Shown here: positions 1 to 6,942 of the stretch, in pieces
How positions within the stretch are numbered: the first letter of the stretch is position 1
How the letters are laid out: every line of letters starts with the position of its first letter
Source of the DNA: Treponema sp. UBA4319
Lineage (GTDB): Bacteria > Spirochaetota > Spirochaetia > Treponematales > Treponemataceae
Direction of reading: 5' to 3'
Assembly (NCBI GenBank): GCA_002393865.1
Contig: DGUD01000094.1
Location: forward strand, 1-16,071
Length of the DNA: 16,071 nucleotides
Position numbers and translations under genes: made by a program
The notes under the pieces: model-generated
Databases searched by the model: none
What the model saw: the letters and a program-made list of their open reading frames with translations, nothing else
Told to the model about the DNA's origin: nothing

Positions 1-67
1 TTGAATTACCGTTTCATGCTGAAGCCCTGTTTTGCAGCTGCCTCCACTATGAAAAAATGCCCGCTCC

Positions 68-76
68 TGCTATACT
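68..76 (+). promoter_or_regulatory. Extended -10 promoter abutting the start codon of the propeller gene
   Basis: TGC followed by TATACT makes an extended -10 element, with no convincing -35 at 16-18 bp. Only six bases (GGGCGT) separate the box from the ATG at 83, so the expected transcription start coincides with the A of the start codon. The rest of bases 1-67 holds no gene I can support. Confidence 0.6.
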
Positions 77-82
77 GGGCGT

Positions 83-2776
83 ATGTCCGTAAAAAAGAAT
101 CCTTTTTTCCGCCTGCTGAGGGCGCTGCTTCTTGTCGTGCTTGTTCCGGTGCTTGTGCTTGCCGGATGGATTTGCTATTCCTTTTTTGACCGTGTGATCC
201 CGCTCGCCGTCATTCCGGCCGGGTATTCCGTGCTGGTGCACACCGATTCCGTATACGGCGCGATTGACCCGGTGCTGGACATAGAGGCTGCCGACGCGCT
301 CCTTGCCGACCCGGCGCTGGTCTCTGTGCGCCCCGTGTTCCGCGCACTCCGTTCGTCCCCGCTCCGTGCGGAGCCATGGTTCCGCTATGCTGCCGCCCGC
401 CGCGCGGATATCCCGCTGTATACCTTTGGGGAGGGCGGCGTTGACTTTTTTGCCGTCCTGGATTTGCGGGAGCTGTCCGCGCTGAGCCGCCTTGCCCCCG
501 CCGCCGCCCGCTTTCTGACGCCGCGTGTGCCGGGGCTTGAGTACATCGCGGAGGGCGGGGAGCAGGGCGTTCCCTGCTTTGCCTACCACATCGCCGGCGA
601 GAAGGGCACGGAGACGGTGCTGTACGCAAAGCCGTACCGGAACCTGCTGGTCGTCGCGCTGAGCCGCGAGCTGCTGGCGCTGGCCTTTGCCGGTGATTAC
701 AGCGGCGCCTACAGCGAGGAGGAGCGCGCCGCATTTGCGCTCCCCTGCGAGAAGCAGTTCCGCATAACGGCGGACGCACGGGGCTTTGCGTCGCGCGCCG
801 CAGGGGACAATGCCGCCGCCATGGAGCTTGCCCGCCTGCTTTCCGCCGGGACGGAGGCGACCGTGCAGCTGGGCATCAGCGGCACGGATGTGGAGCTCCG
901 TGCGACGCTTCCGGTGGATGCCGCGCAGCTGCAGGAGTCTCCGCTGGCAGGGCTCTTGTCCCGGCTCGCGAGCCTTCCGTCCCTGACTGCCAGCATGGGG
1001 AGCAGCGTCCAGTACTATACCCTGCTCAATGCCGGTACGCTGCAGGAACTCAAGGACGCCGTGTTCCCGCTGCTGCAGGGCGCCCACGATGTCGATGCGC
1101 TCTGGGAGGAAGGCGAGACGTACAGCCACAAGCTCTTTTCCCGCAGCATAGAGGAGCTGCTGTTCTCGTGGACGGGGCAGGAATTCGCCGTGCTCGGCAT
1201 GGAGGGCAGCAGCGACCCCGTCATCGCGCTGCAGATTGCGGACGAGGTGAAGCGGCAGGAGGCATTTGCACGTCTCGGCTCGTCCATCCTTATCCGCAAC
1301 AATACCAGCCTGATGATTGACGGCGTGCGCATCCCGCGGCTAGAGCTGCCGCTCTTTTTCCGCAGCCTGCTCAGGCTTTTCAAGATAGAGCTGCCCCGTC
1401 CATATTATATGGTGCAGGGCGGCTGCATTTTCTTCTCCGCCTCCGCCCAGAACCTTTCGACCCTGCACATGGAATGCCGGGAGCAGGCCATGCTCGCTTC
1501 CGCTGACGTCTGGCGGAAGGTCTCCGGCACGGACGATGAGCCTGCCTCCGTGAGCCTTTACTACAATCTGGGGCGCAGCATCCCGTTCTTCCTGCAGGGG
1601 GAAGGCCTGCTGACCCGCCTGCTCCGCCTGTACAATATCGGGCGCTGCGACATCAGGCTGGGGGAAGCCTCCCTCGGCTGCACGCTCCGTGCCTGTGCCG
1701 CCGGGACGCACGACCGCAGGCTGATTCCCGGTTTTCCCTTTGCGCTCGACGGGGAGAGCGACTACGTGCTGCATGCGGAGCATCCCGGCAGCGACGGGCG
1801 GATTCCCGCTGTGTTCGTGCTGGAGGACGGCTCTTCGCTGAAGTCGCTGGAGCTTGCCTCTCTGCGGCAGCACCGCCTGCTGAGCCCGGCATCCTGCACC
1901 GTGAGCGCGGCTCCGGAGGAATGCGCCGGTGGCGGCGTGCTGTGGCTGGTGACTGATGAGGGCGCGGTCTACCTGCTGGACAGGGATCTTTCCTGCGTGC
2001 GGGGCTTCCCCGTACAGGCTGCGTCCGCGCCCGCCGCTCCGGCCGCTGCGTCGGGGACATCCGTGCTGGTGCCGCTGCCGGGCGGGGCGGTCTTTGTGGT
2101 GCGGGACGACGGCAGCTCCTACACCGCGTATACCGGAAATGCTTCGGCAAGCTTTAAGTCCGCGCCCGCCGTTCTGGGCGGGGAATCCGGCATGGCGGCG
2201 TTCTATGCGCGCAGCGGTGGCAGCAGCCTCATCTACCTGTTCAGGGACGGCTCCTTTGTGAGCCCGCGCAAGCCGCTCAAGCTCAGCGGCCCCGGCTCAG
2301 GCTCGCCCTGCCTGCTGGAGAAGGACGGGAGCGTCTACACGGCCTTTGTGACCCAGACCGGCAGGTTCCATCTGTTCCGCGACGGTGTCCCCTGCGAAGG
2401 CTTCCCGCTCAGGCTGCAGGGCGTGTTCTACCGCAACGTGGTCGCTGCGGACGGTTATTTCTTTGCGCTTTCCGACAGCGCCCGGCTCTACCGCGTTGCC
2501 CCGGATGGCTCCTTTGTGACGATGGATGTGCCCGGCAGCATGTCTGCCCGCGACGGCACGCTCTGTGCCGCCGGCACTCGCATCTGCGTCAGCACGGACG
2601 ACGGCGACCTGTATGCGTTCAGCTCCGGCCTTGCGCTGCTGCCCGGCTACCCGCTTTCCGGCAGGGGTGTCCCCGTCTTCAGCGATGTGGACGGCGACGG
2701 CGCGGAGGACTGCCTGCTCCTTGCCGCGGACAGGAAGCTCTATGCGTGGACGGTTCCCCCGGCGCCCGCAGACTGA
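83..2776 (+). CDS. Membrane-anchored protein with C-terminal beta-propeller-like repeats (897 aa)
   Basis: I cannot name a family. Residues 1-8 are basic (MSVKKNPF) and residues 9-33 form one hydrophobic helix with no lipobox Cys, so the protein is probably anchored in the inner membrane with the rest in the periplasm. Residues ~40-600 are an uncharacterised alpha/beta region. From ~615 to the end there are about seven repeats of a blade-like pattern, with a short beta strand, Gly-x-Val/Leu-Tyr, then a turn. Several carry a GFP or GYP turn (RGFPV, EGFPL, PGYPL). The last repeat holds D868-V-D-G-D-G-A-E-D876, a calcium-loop motif of the VCBS/FG-GAP type. This resembles PQQ- or WD-like propellers used as protein-binding platforms. 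The ATG at 83 has no Shine-Dalgarno but fits the signal-anchor; the -10 box lies 6 nt upstream. Codon use matches the neighbours. It converges on the next gene with 36 nt between stops and no clear terminator. Confidence 0.85.
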   Translation: MSVKKNPFFRLLRALLLVVLVPVLVLAGWICYSFFDRVIPLAVIPAGYSVLVHTDSVYGAIDPVLDIEAADALLADPALVSVRPVFRALRSSPLRAEPWFRYAAARRADIPLYTFGEGGVDFFAVLDLRELSALSRLAPAAARFLTPRVPGLEYIAEGGEQGVPCFAYHIAGEKGTETVLYAKPYRNLLVVALSRELLALAFAGDYSGAYSEEERAAFALPCEKQFRITADARGFASRAAGDNAAAMELARLLSAGTEATVQLGISGTDVELRATLPVDAAQLQESPLAGLLSRLASLPSLTASMGSSVQYYTLLNAGTLQELKDAVFPLLQGAHDVDALWEEGETYSHKLFSRSIEELLFSWTGQEFAVLGMEGSSDPVIALQIADEVKRQEAFARLGSSILIRNNTSLMIDGVRIPRLELPLFFRSLLRLFKIELPRPYYMVQGGCIFFSASAQNLSTLHMECREQAMLASADVWRKVSGTDDEPASVSLYYNLGRSIPFFLQGEGLLTRLLRLYNIGRCDIRLGEASLGCTLRACAAGTHDRRLIPGFPFALDGESDYVLHAEHPGSDGRIPAVFVLEDGSSLKSLELASLRQHRLLSPASCTVSAAPEECAGGGVLWLVTDEGAVYLLDRDLSCVRGFPVQAASAPAAPAAASGTSVLVPLPGGAVFVVRDDGSSYTAYTGNASASFKSAPAVLGGESGMAAFYARSGGSSLIYLFRDGSFVSPRKPLKLSGPGSGSPCLLEKDGSVYTAFVTQTGRFHLFRDGVPCEGFPLRLQGVFYRNVVAADGYFFALSDSARLYRVAPDGSFVTMDVPGSMSARDGTLCAAGTRICVSTDDGDLYAFSSGLALLPGYPLSGRGVPVFSDVDGDGAEDCLLLAADRKLYAWTVPPAPAD

Positions 2777-2812
2777 GCCTGCCGCACGCTGCCTGCCCGC
2801 GTTGTGCGCCGC

Positions 2813-3289
2813 TCAGCTGCTGGCGCAGGACTTCCGCAGCTTGTCCAGCACTTCGTCGGCGCGCCTGCCCAGCACGAGCGTGAACGAGCGGGGTAGCCCC
2901 CCGCTGCCGGTAAAGCGCGCCTCAATCGTGCGCTCGTTTTCCGGGAACAGGAATGCCGGGCGCCGCTTTTTTGCCCGGCAGAATTGCAGCTGCTTCAGCG
3001 CGCCAAGTCGTACCAGCTGCTCCTCCTGCCTGCCCGCGCCCTGCGCAAAAAATGACATGTAGGAATCCTGCGCGGCGGAATAAAAATACACGTCCCGCTC
3101 GCAGAATACGATGAGCCCCCACAGGGCGCCGCCGCCCGAAAAGCCCATGTCCGCGCGGGCAGTCTCGTCCGCCCTGCATTCGGCAAGCTCCAGCGAGCAC
3201 GGCTTGTCGTGCGCCTTCTCCTCAAATTCCCGGAAGAATGCCTCCTGCTGCTGCCGTACCTTGTCGGCATCCTCTGAAAAAAATCCCAT
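2813..3289 (-). CDS. Hypothetical cytoplasmic protein (158 aa)
   Basis: Not recognised. It has no signal peptide or membrane helix. The N-terminal ~45 residues are charged and probably helical (DADKVRQQQEAFFREFEEKA). The middle (about 55-140) alternates short hydrophobic strands, such as ALWGLIVFCERDVYFYS and RPAFLFPENERTIEARF. The C-terminus is an amphipathic helix (ADEVLDKLRKS). Strands followed by a C-terminal helix recall PH-like folds, but that is only a guess. The frame extends upstream to a TTG at 3328, but that codon lies at the upstream edge of the -35 box. The ATG at 3289 is chosen because a near-consensus promoter ends exactly 6 nt before it. No Shine-Dalgarno is present. Confidence 0.7.
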   Translation of the reverse strand: MGFFSEDADKVRQQQEAFFREFEEKAHDKPCSLELAECRADETARADMGFSGGGALWGLIVFCERDVYFYSAAQDSYMSFFAQGAGRQEEQLVRLGALKQLQFCRAKKRRPAFLFPENERTIEARFTGSGGLPRSFTLVLGRRADEVLDKLRKSCASS

Positions 3290-3295
3290 GCGTCC

Positions 3296-3324
3296 ATTAT
3301 AAGCGCTGTGGCGCCGCCTGTAAA
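3296..3324 (-). promoter_or_regulatory. Near-consensus promoter for a leaderless mRNA
   Basis: Read on the minus strand: TTTACA (3324-3319), a 17-bp spacer, TATAAT (3301-3296), then GGACGC and the ATG at 3289. This is one mismatch from the sigma-70 consensus. The start codon falls where RNA synthesis should begin, which points to leaderless translation. Confidence 0.75.
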
Positions 3325-3389
3325 CCAAGAAAAAGCGGATGCTCAGGAAGAAAAATCATACGGATAGAGTGCGCGGGGCTCCGGGAGGC

Positions 3390-3418
3390 TTCAAATTTTT
3401 TTGATTTTATCTGATAAT
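3390..3418 (+). promoter_or_regulatory. Promoter of the lipoprotein gene
   Basis: TTCAAA (3390-3395), a 17-bp spacer made mostly of T and A, and GATAAT (3413-3418) within a local AT-rich patch. The expected start near 3425 gives a leader of about 57 nt before the GTG at 3482. Confidence 0.5.
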
Positions 3419-3481
3419 AGAGCTCAGGCGGGCACGGGCTCTGCGCCATGACCGCCGCACCGAACACAGGAGGCTTCCGAC

Positions 3482-3952
3482 GTGAAGAGAATGTTTTTGA
3501 TTGCGATGGCGGCAATGGCCGTCATCCTCGCAGGCTGCAGCAGCAATAAGACGCGCACCCCGAACACCTTTGTTGACTGCAATACATTGGAGCGGGCAGA
3601 GAATATCGCGGGATTCAGGCTCAACCTGCCGGAAAAACTGCCTTTCTCATACAAGACAAGGCAGTACCGCGCGCTGAAAGGAGAGATGATTGAGGTCGTC
3701 TACAAGGGAGACAGCGAGGTCTGCATCCGCAAGGGGTCAGGCTTTAAGGATATCAGCGGCGACAATACCAGTTACGATTACAGCAAGCGTCTGGTGCTTG
3801 GCGGCACCAGCGGGCAGCTGCGCGGCACGGAGAAGGACAGCTACCATGTGGCGACGTGGAAGAACCCGGATACGCGCTACAGTTATTCCATCACGTCCGA
3901 GGAAGGCCTGACCGAATCGAACATGGTCGCCATGGCGCATTTTATACAATAA
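3482..3952 (+). CDS. Small lipoprotein, DUF4367-like (156 aa)
   Basis: An exported lipoprotein of unknown function. The signal peptide MKRMFLIAMAAMAVILAGC ends in the lipobox L16-A-G-C19, so Cys19 should be lipidated and the protein held at a membrane. The mature part begins with a Ser/Asn/Thr linker, then FVDCNTLERAENIAGFRLNLPEKLPF and a C-terminal half with GGTSGQLRG, VATWKNPDTRYSYSI and GLTESNMVAMA. This order resembles the DUF4367-type module, common in anti-sigma-factor tails and small lipoproteins of gut bacteria; that link is from memory. The start is GTG, supported by AGGAGG at 3468-3473 with 8-nt spacing; the ATG at 3491 would cut the basic n-region. It stands alone between its own promoter and a strong terminator. 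Confidence 0.8.
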   Translation: MKRMFLIAMAAMAVILAGCSSNKTRTPNTFVDCNTLERAENIAGFRLNLPEKLPFSYKTRQYRALKGEMIEVVYKGDSEVCIRKGSGFKDISGDNTSYDYSKRLVLGGTSGQLRGTEKDSYHVATWKNPDTRYSYSITSEEGLTESNMVAMAHFIQ

Positions 3953-3983
3953 AGCTGTTCGGAAAGCAGCAGGTTTTTGCAGA

Positions 3984-4019
3984 ACGGCTGTCCGGCCTCC
4001 GCCGGGCGGCCGTTTTTTT
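3984..4019 (+). terminator. Rho-independent terminator after the lipoprotein gene
   Basis: A 12-bp stem, ACGGCTGTCCGG (3984-3995) with CCGGGCGGCCGT (4002-4013), pairs completely if two G-U pairs are allowed. It has a 6-nt loop and runs into seven T (4013-4019). It lies 32 nt after the stop. From here to the met promoter (4020-4160) I see no gene. Confidence 0.85.
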
Positions 4020-4163
4020 ATGCGGGCGGCCTGTGGCAGCAGGTCAGCGGCTGCATGCATGCCGTACCGGCTTCATTCGCCGCCGCAACGACGCATACAG
4101 CGGCCATGTGTTTCCTCACCGGCCTTTCTATGGTAGCGCGGGGCACGATTTTTTTAATTCCTA

Positions 4164-4196
4164 CTAGTTGACTAGACTATTAAAAATCTATATACT
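4164..4196 (+). promoter_or_regulatory. met operon promoter with a palindrome over the -35 box
   Basis: TTGACT (4168-4173), a 17-bp spacer and TATACT (4191-4196) make a near-consensus promoter in an AT-rich island. CTAGT-TG-ACTAG (4164-4175), a perfect 5-bp inverted repeat, overlaps the -35 box, and further CTAG-type pieces lie at 4172-4175 and 4195-4198. This is a plausible operator. No S-box, T-box or other methionine riboswitch fits the short leader (about 20 nt). Confidence 0.7.
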
Positions 4197-4222
4197 AGCA
4201 AACTGATAGGAAATTATGCTCC

Positions 4223-5287
4223 ATGATTGAATTACGGAATGTCAGCAAGACATATCATCTCAAGGGCGGCGACGTGCAGGCTGTCCGCGACGTATCGCTG
4301 TCGGTGGCCGACGGCGAGATATACGGCGTCATCGGCTACTCCGGGGCGGGCAAGTCGTCGCTGGTGCGCTGCATCAACCTGCTGGAAGTGCCGGACAGTG
4401 GCTCCATCACGGTGAACGGCACCGCAATCACGTGGCAGGACGGCGGCGCCTTCCGCCGGCTGAGCAACCATGACATGAAGGCGGTGCGCAAGGGAATCGG
4501 CATGATTTTCCAGCACTTCAACCTGCTCGACCGCTCCACGGTCTTTGACAACGTCGCCTATCCGCTCCGGTATTCCGGGCGCAGCGCGGCGCAGATACGG
4601 GCGCGGGTGCAGGAGCTGCTGGAGCTTGTGGACTTGACGGACAAGGCCGCCGTGTACCCGTCGCAGCTTTCCGGCGGGCAGAAGCAGCGCGTCGCCATTG
4701 CGCGGGCGCTCGCGAACAATCCGCCCGTGCTGCTTTCGGACGAGGCGACGAGCGCCCTTGACCCGGATGCCACGGAGTCAATCCTGGAGCTGCTCAAGGA
4801 GCTCAACAAAAAGCTGCACCTGACAATCATCCTCATCACGCATGAGATGGCCGTCATCAAATCGGTCTGCCACAAGGTGGCCGTGATGGAGGACGGGCGC
4901 GTCGTGGAGTCCGGGGACGTGTACTCGGTCTTTGCCAGCCCGCAGCAGGAGATTACGAAGCGCTTTATCGGTGCGGGCGCCGCCGCGGAGAGAATCGCGG
5001 CAATCGCGCGGCAGGGCAATCCGGGTGCGCGGATTGTGCGCCTCCAGTTCCAGAAGGACGCTGTGGGCGACGCGCTCATTTCTGAGATTTCTCGCAGCTT
5101 CAACGTGAACGTGAGCATTGTGCTGGCGAACGTGGAGATGATTCAGGGAAGCCCGCTGGGCGAGATTGTCGTGGCGATGTCAGGGGCGGCGGCCGAGATT
5201 TCCGCGGCGCTCGTCTACCTGCAGGAACGGAATGTGCGCGTCCTTGAGATTGGGCGCGGAAAAGAGACGGGAGGAACGCATGTTTGA
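4223..5287 (+). CDS. metN: Methionine ABC transporter ATP-binding protein MetN (354 aa)
   Basis: The ATPase of the D/L-methionine importer (MUT family), acting on the inner face of the cytoplasmic membrane with MetI. In order: Walker A G38-YSGAGKSS46, Q-loop Q97 in MIFQHFNLL, signature LSGGQ 149-153, Walker B PVLLSDEAT (D173, E174), and switch His207 in LITHEM. After residue ~260 there is a NIL-type regulatory domain (RLQFQKDAVGDALISEISRSFNVNVSIVLANVE), which in E. coli MetN binds methionine and inhibits transport when the cell is replete. The length is typical. The ATG at 4223 has only AGGA (4208-4211), 11 nt away; the ATG at 4217 is immediately closed by a stop. The 3' end overlaps metI by 8 nt, implying coupled translation. 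Confidence 0.95.
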   Translation: MIELRNVSKTYHLKGGDVQAVRDVSLSVADGEIYGVIGYSGAGKSSLVRCINLLEVPDSGSITVNGTAITWQDGGAFRRLSNHDMKAVRKGIGMIFQHFNLLDRSTVFDNVAYPLRYSGRSAAQIRARVQELLELVDLTDKAAVYPSQLSGGQKQRVAIARALANNPPVLLSDEATSALDPDATESILELLKELNKKLHLTIILITHEMAVIKSVCHKVAVMEDGRVVESGDVYSVFASPQQEITKRFIGAGAAAERIAAIARQGNPGARIVRLQFQKDAVGDALISEISRSFNVNVSIVLANVEMIQGSPLGEIVVAMSGAAAEISAALVYLQERNVRVLEIGRGKETGGTHV

Positions 5288-5987
5288 GCAGATTTGCCCC
5301 AACCTGTATGCATACTGGTTCAAATTCCTGAGGAACTGCGAGGCGACGTTCCAGATGTTCGCCATTTCGGGCGCCATCTCCTTTGTGCTCGGCATGGTCT
5401 TCGGCGTGCTGCTCATCGTGGCCAAGCGCGACGGCATCAGGCCGAACGCGGTGCTATATACGCTCATCAGCATCGTCATCAACCTCTTCCGCTCGATACC
5501 CTTCGTCATATTGCTCGTGTTCCTGATACCGTTCACGAGGGCTGTGGCGGGGACGGCGATCGGCGTAAAGGGCGCGATTATCCCGTTGATTTTCGGCACC
5601 GTGCCCTTCTTTTCCCGGCAGGTGGAGACCGCGCTGGAGAATGTGGATCCGGGCAAGGCCGAGGCCGCGCGGAGCATGGGCAGCGGCACGCTGGGGCTCA
5701 TCTTCCGCGTGTACCTGCATGAGTCGGTGCCGGAGCTTGTCCGCGTCACGACAATCACCGCGATTTCGCTGGTGGGGCTTACGACCATGGCGGGCGCGGT
5801 CGGTGCGGGCGGGCTCGGAGACTTTGCCATCAACTACGGGCAGGGGCTGAACCATCAGGACATCATCTACGCGTGCATCGTGGTGCTGCTCCTGTTCATC
5901 TGCGTGGTGCAGGCCATCGGCTCGTTCCTCGCGAAAAAAACAACAAACCGGGAGCTGTTCCCGAAAAAAACGCAATTGGAGGCATAG
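5280..5987 (+). CDS. metI: Methionine ABC transporter permease MetI (235 aa)
   Basis: The membrane-spanning subunit of the methionine importer, a homodimer that couples to MetN and receives substrate from MetQ. It has about five hydrophobic helices, e.g. residues ~22-47 (MFAISGAISFVLGMVFGVLLIVA), ~58-85 and ~205-225. The cytoplasmic EAA loop is EAARSMGSGTLGLIFRVYLHES, which docks on the ATPase. GLTTMAGAVGAGGLGDFAINYG is the typical MetI C-terminal segment. The start is the ATG at 5280, inside the last codons of metN, with GGGAGG (5269-5274) at 5-nt spacing. The stop lies 2 nt before metQ, and the metQ Shine-Dalgarno sits in the last codons. Confidence 0.95.
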   Translation: MFEQICPNLYAYWFKFLRNCEATFQMFAISGAISFVLGMVFGVLLIVAKRDGIRPNAVLYTLISIVINLFRSIPFVILLVFLIPFTRAVAGTAIGVKGAIIPLIFGTVPFFSRQVETALENVDPGKAEAARSMGSGTLGLIFRVYLHESVPELVRVTTITAISLVGLTTMAGAVGAGGLGDFAINYGQGLNHQDIIYACIVVLLLFICVVQAIGSFLAKKTTNRELFPKKTQLEA

Positions 5988-5989
5988 AT

Positions 5990-6925
5990 ATGAAAGCGAC
6001 TAAATTCATCGGTGTATTTGTGGCGGGGGCGGTGCTGGCAGGCAGCGCGTTCGGATTCGGATTCGGCTCAAAGAAGGCAAAGACGACGACCGTGAAGGTC
6101 GGTGTCTGCGGCGCGTCCAACGACCAGTGGAAGGCGGTGCAGTACGTGCTTGACCAGGAGAAGGCGGGCATCAAGATTGAGCTCGTGGAATTCAGCGCGT
6201 ACAACCTGCCCAACGAGGCGCTCGATTCTGGCGAAATCCAGCTGAACGCCTTCCAGCACAAGGCCTACCTGAACAACGACGCGGGCACCAACGGCTACAA
6301 GCTCACGGTAATCGGCGACACGCTCATCGCGCCGCTCACGCTGTACTCCAGGAAGTACCGGTCCCTGGACGAAATCAAGGCCGCCGCGGGCAAAAACGGC
6401 ACCGGAAGCGTCAGGGCAGGCGCGCTCAAGTTCGCGGTTCCCAGCGACGGCACGAACCTGAGCCGCGGCATCAAGCTGCTGGAGGCTGCGGGGCTCATCA
6501 CCGTGAACCCGGCGGCAGGCTACACTCCTGAGCTCAAGGACATCACGTCCTTCGTGTACAACGTGGAGGTTGTCCCGCAGACGGCGAACACGCTCCCCCA
6601 GACGCTGGACGACTACGCGGGCGCCACCATCAACGGAACCTATGCGATTCCGGCCGGGCTGGTGCCTTCCCGCGACGGGCTGATTATCGAAAAGCAGTCC
6701 GAAGCCGGCGACAACCCCTACGTGAACATCATCGTGGCGCGGACGGCAGACAAGGACAACGCGACCTACGCAAAAATCGTCAGGGCCTTCCAGTCTCAGG
6801 TGGTGGCGGAATACCTGCTCGCCAAGTTCAACGAGGCGTTCTTCCCGGCCTTCCCCTATGCCGCCCCCAGCGCGGAGCAGGCGGCTGCCACCGTCAGAAA
6901 GGTGGACGCGGCGGTACGCTGGTAG
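5990..6925 (+). CDS. metQ: Methionine-binding protein MetQ, non-lipidated form (311 aa)
   Basis: The NlpA/MetQ-family solute-binding protein that captures methionine (or a close analogue) for MetNI in the periplasm. Family signatures: VKVGVCGASNDQWKAVQ, IKIELVEFSAYNLPNEALDSGEIQLNAFQHKAYL, FAVPSDGTNLSRGIKLLEAAGLI, NGTYAIPAGL and NPYVNIIVAR. The signal peptide is MKATKFIGVFVAGAVLAGSAFG. Where most MetQ proteins have the lipobox Cys, this one has L16-A-G-S19, so it should be cut by signal peptidase I and stay soluble. Cleavage is probably near AFG within FGFGFG, encoded by three TTCGGA/TTCGGC hexamers (6050-6067). GGAGG at 5978-5982 with 7-nt spacing supports the ATG at 5990. It is third in the operon; the next gene follows after 17 nt. 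Confidence 0.93.
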   Translation: MKATKFIGVFVAGAVLAGSAFGFGFGSKKAKTTTVKVGVCGASNDQWKAVQYVLDQEKAGIKIELVEFSAYNLPNEALDSGEIQLNAFQHKAYLNNDAGTNGYKLTVIGDTLIAPLTLYSRKYRSLDEIKAAAGKNGTGSVRAGALKFAVPSDGTNLSRGIKLLEAAGLITVNPAAGYTPELKDITSFVYNVEVVPQTANTLPQTLDDYAGATINGTYAIPAGLVPSRDGLIIEKQSEAGDNPYVNIIVARTADKDNATYAKIVRAFQSQVVAEYLLAKFNEAFFPAFPYAAPSAEQAAATVRKVDAAVRW

Positions 6926-6942
6926 CGGAAAGGAATGCGGGT

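Noticed and set aside
47..1129. Long minus-strand frame under the propeller gene
   Set aside because: Arg/Gln/Gly-rich composition with no motif or start signal; a shadow of the plus-strand gene in high-GC sequence.
3856..4171. Small plus-strand frames between the lipoprotein gene and metN
   Set aside because: They run through the strong terminator hairpin and its T-tract and have no start signals.
4140..4222. SAM or T-box riboswitch before metN
   Set aside because: The promoter leaves about 20 nt of leader, far too short, and no S-box or T-box conserved elements are visible.
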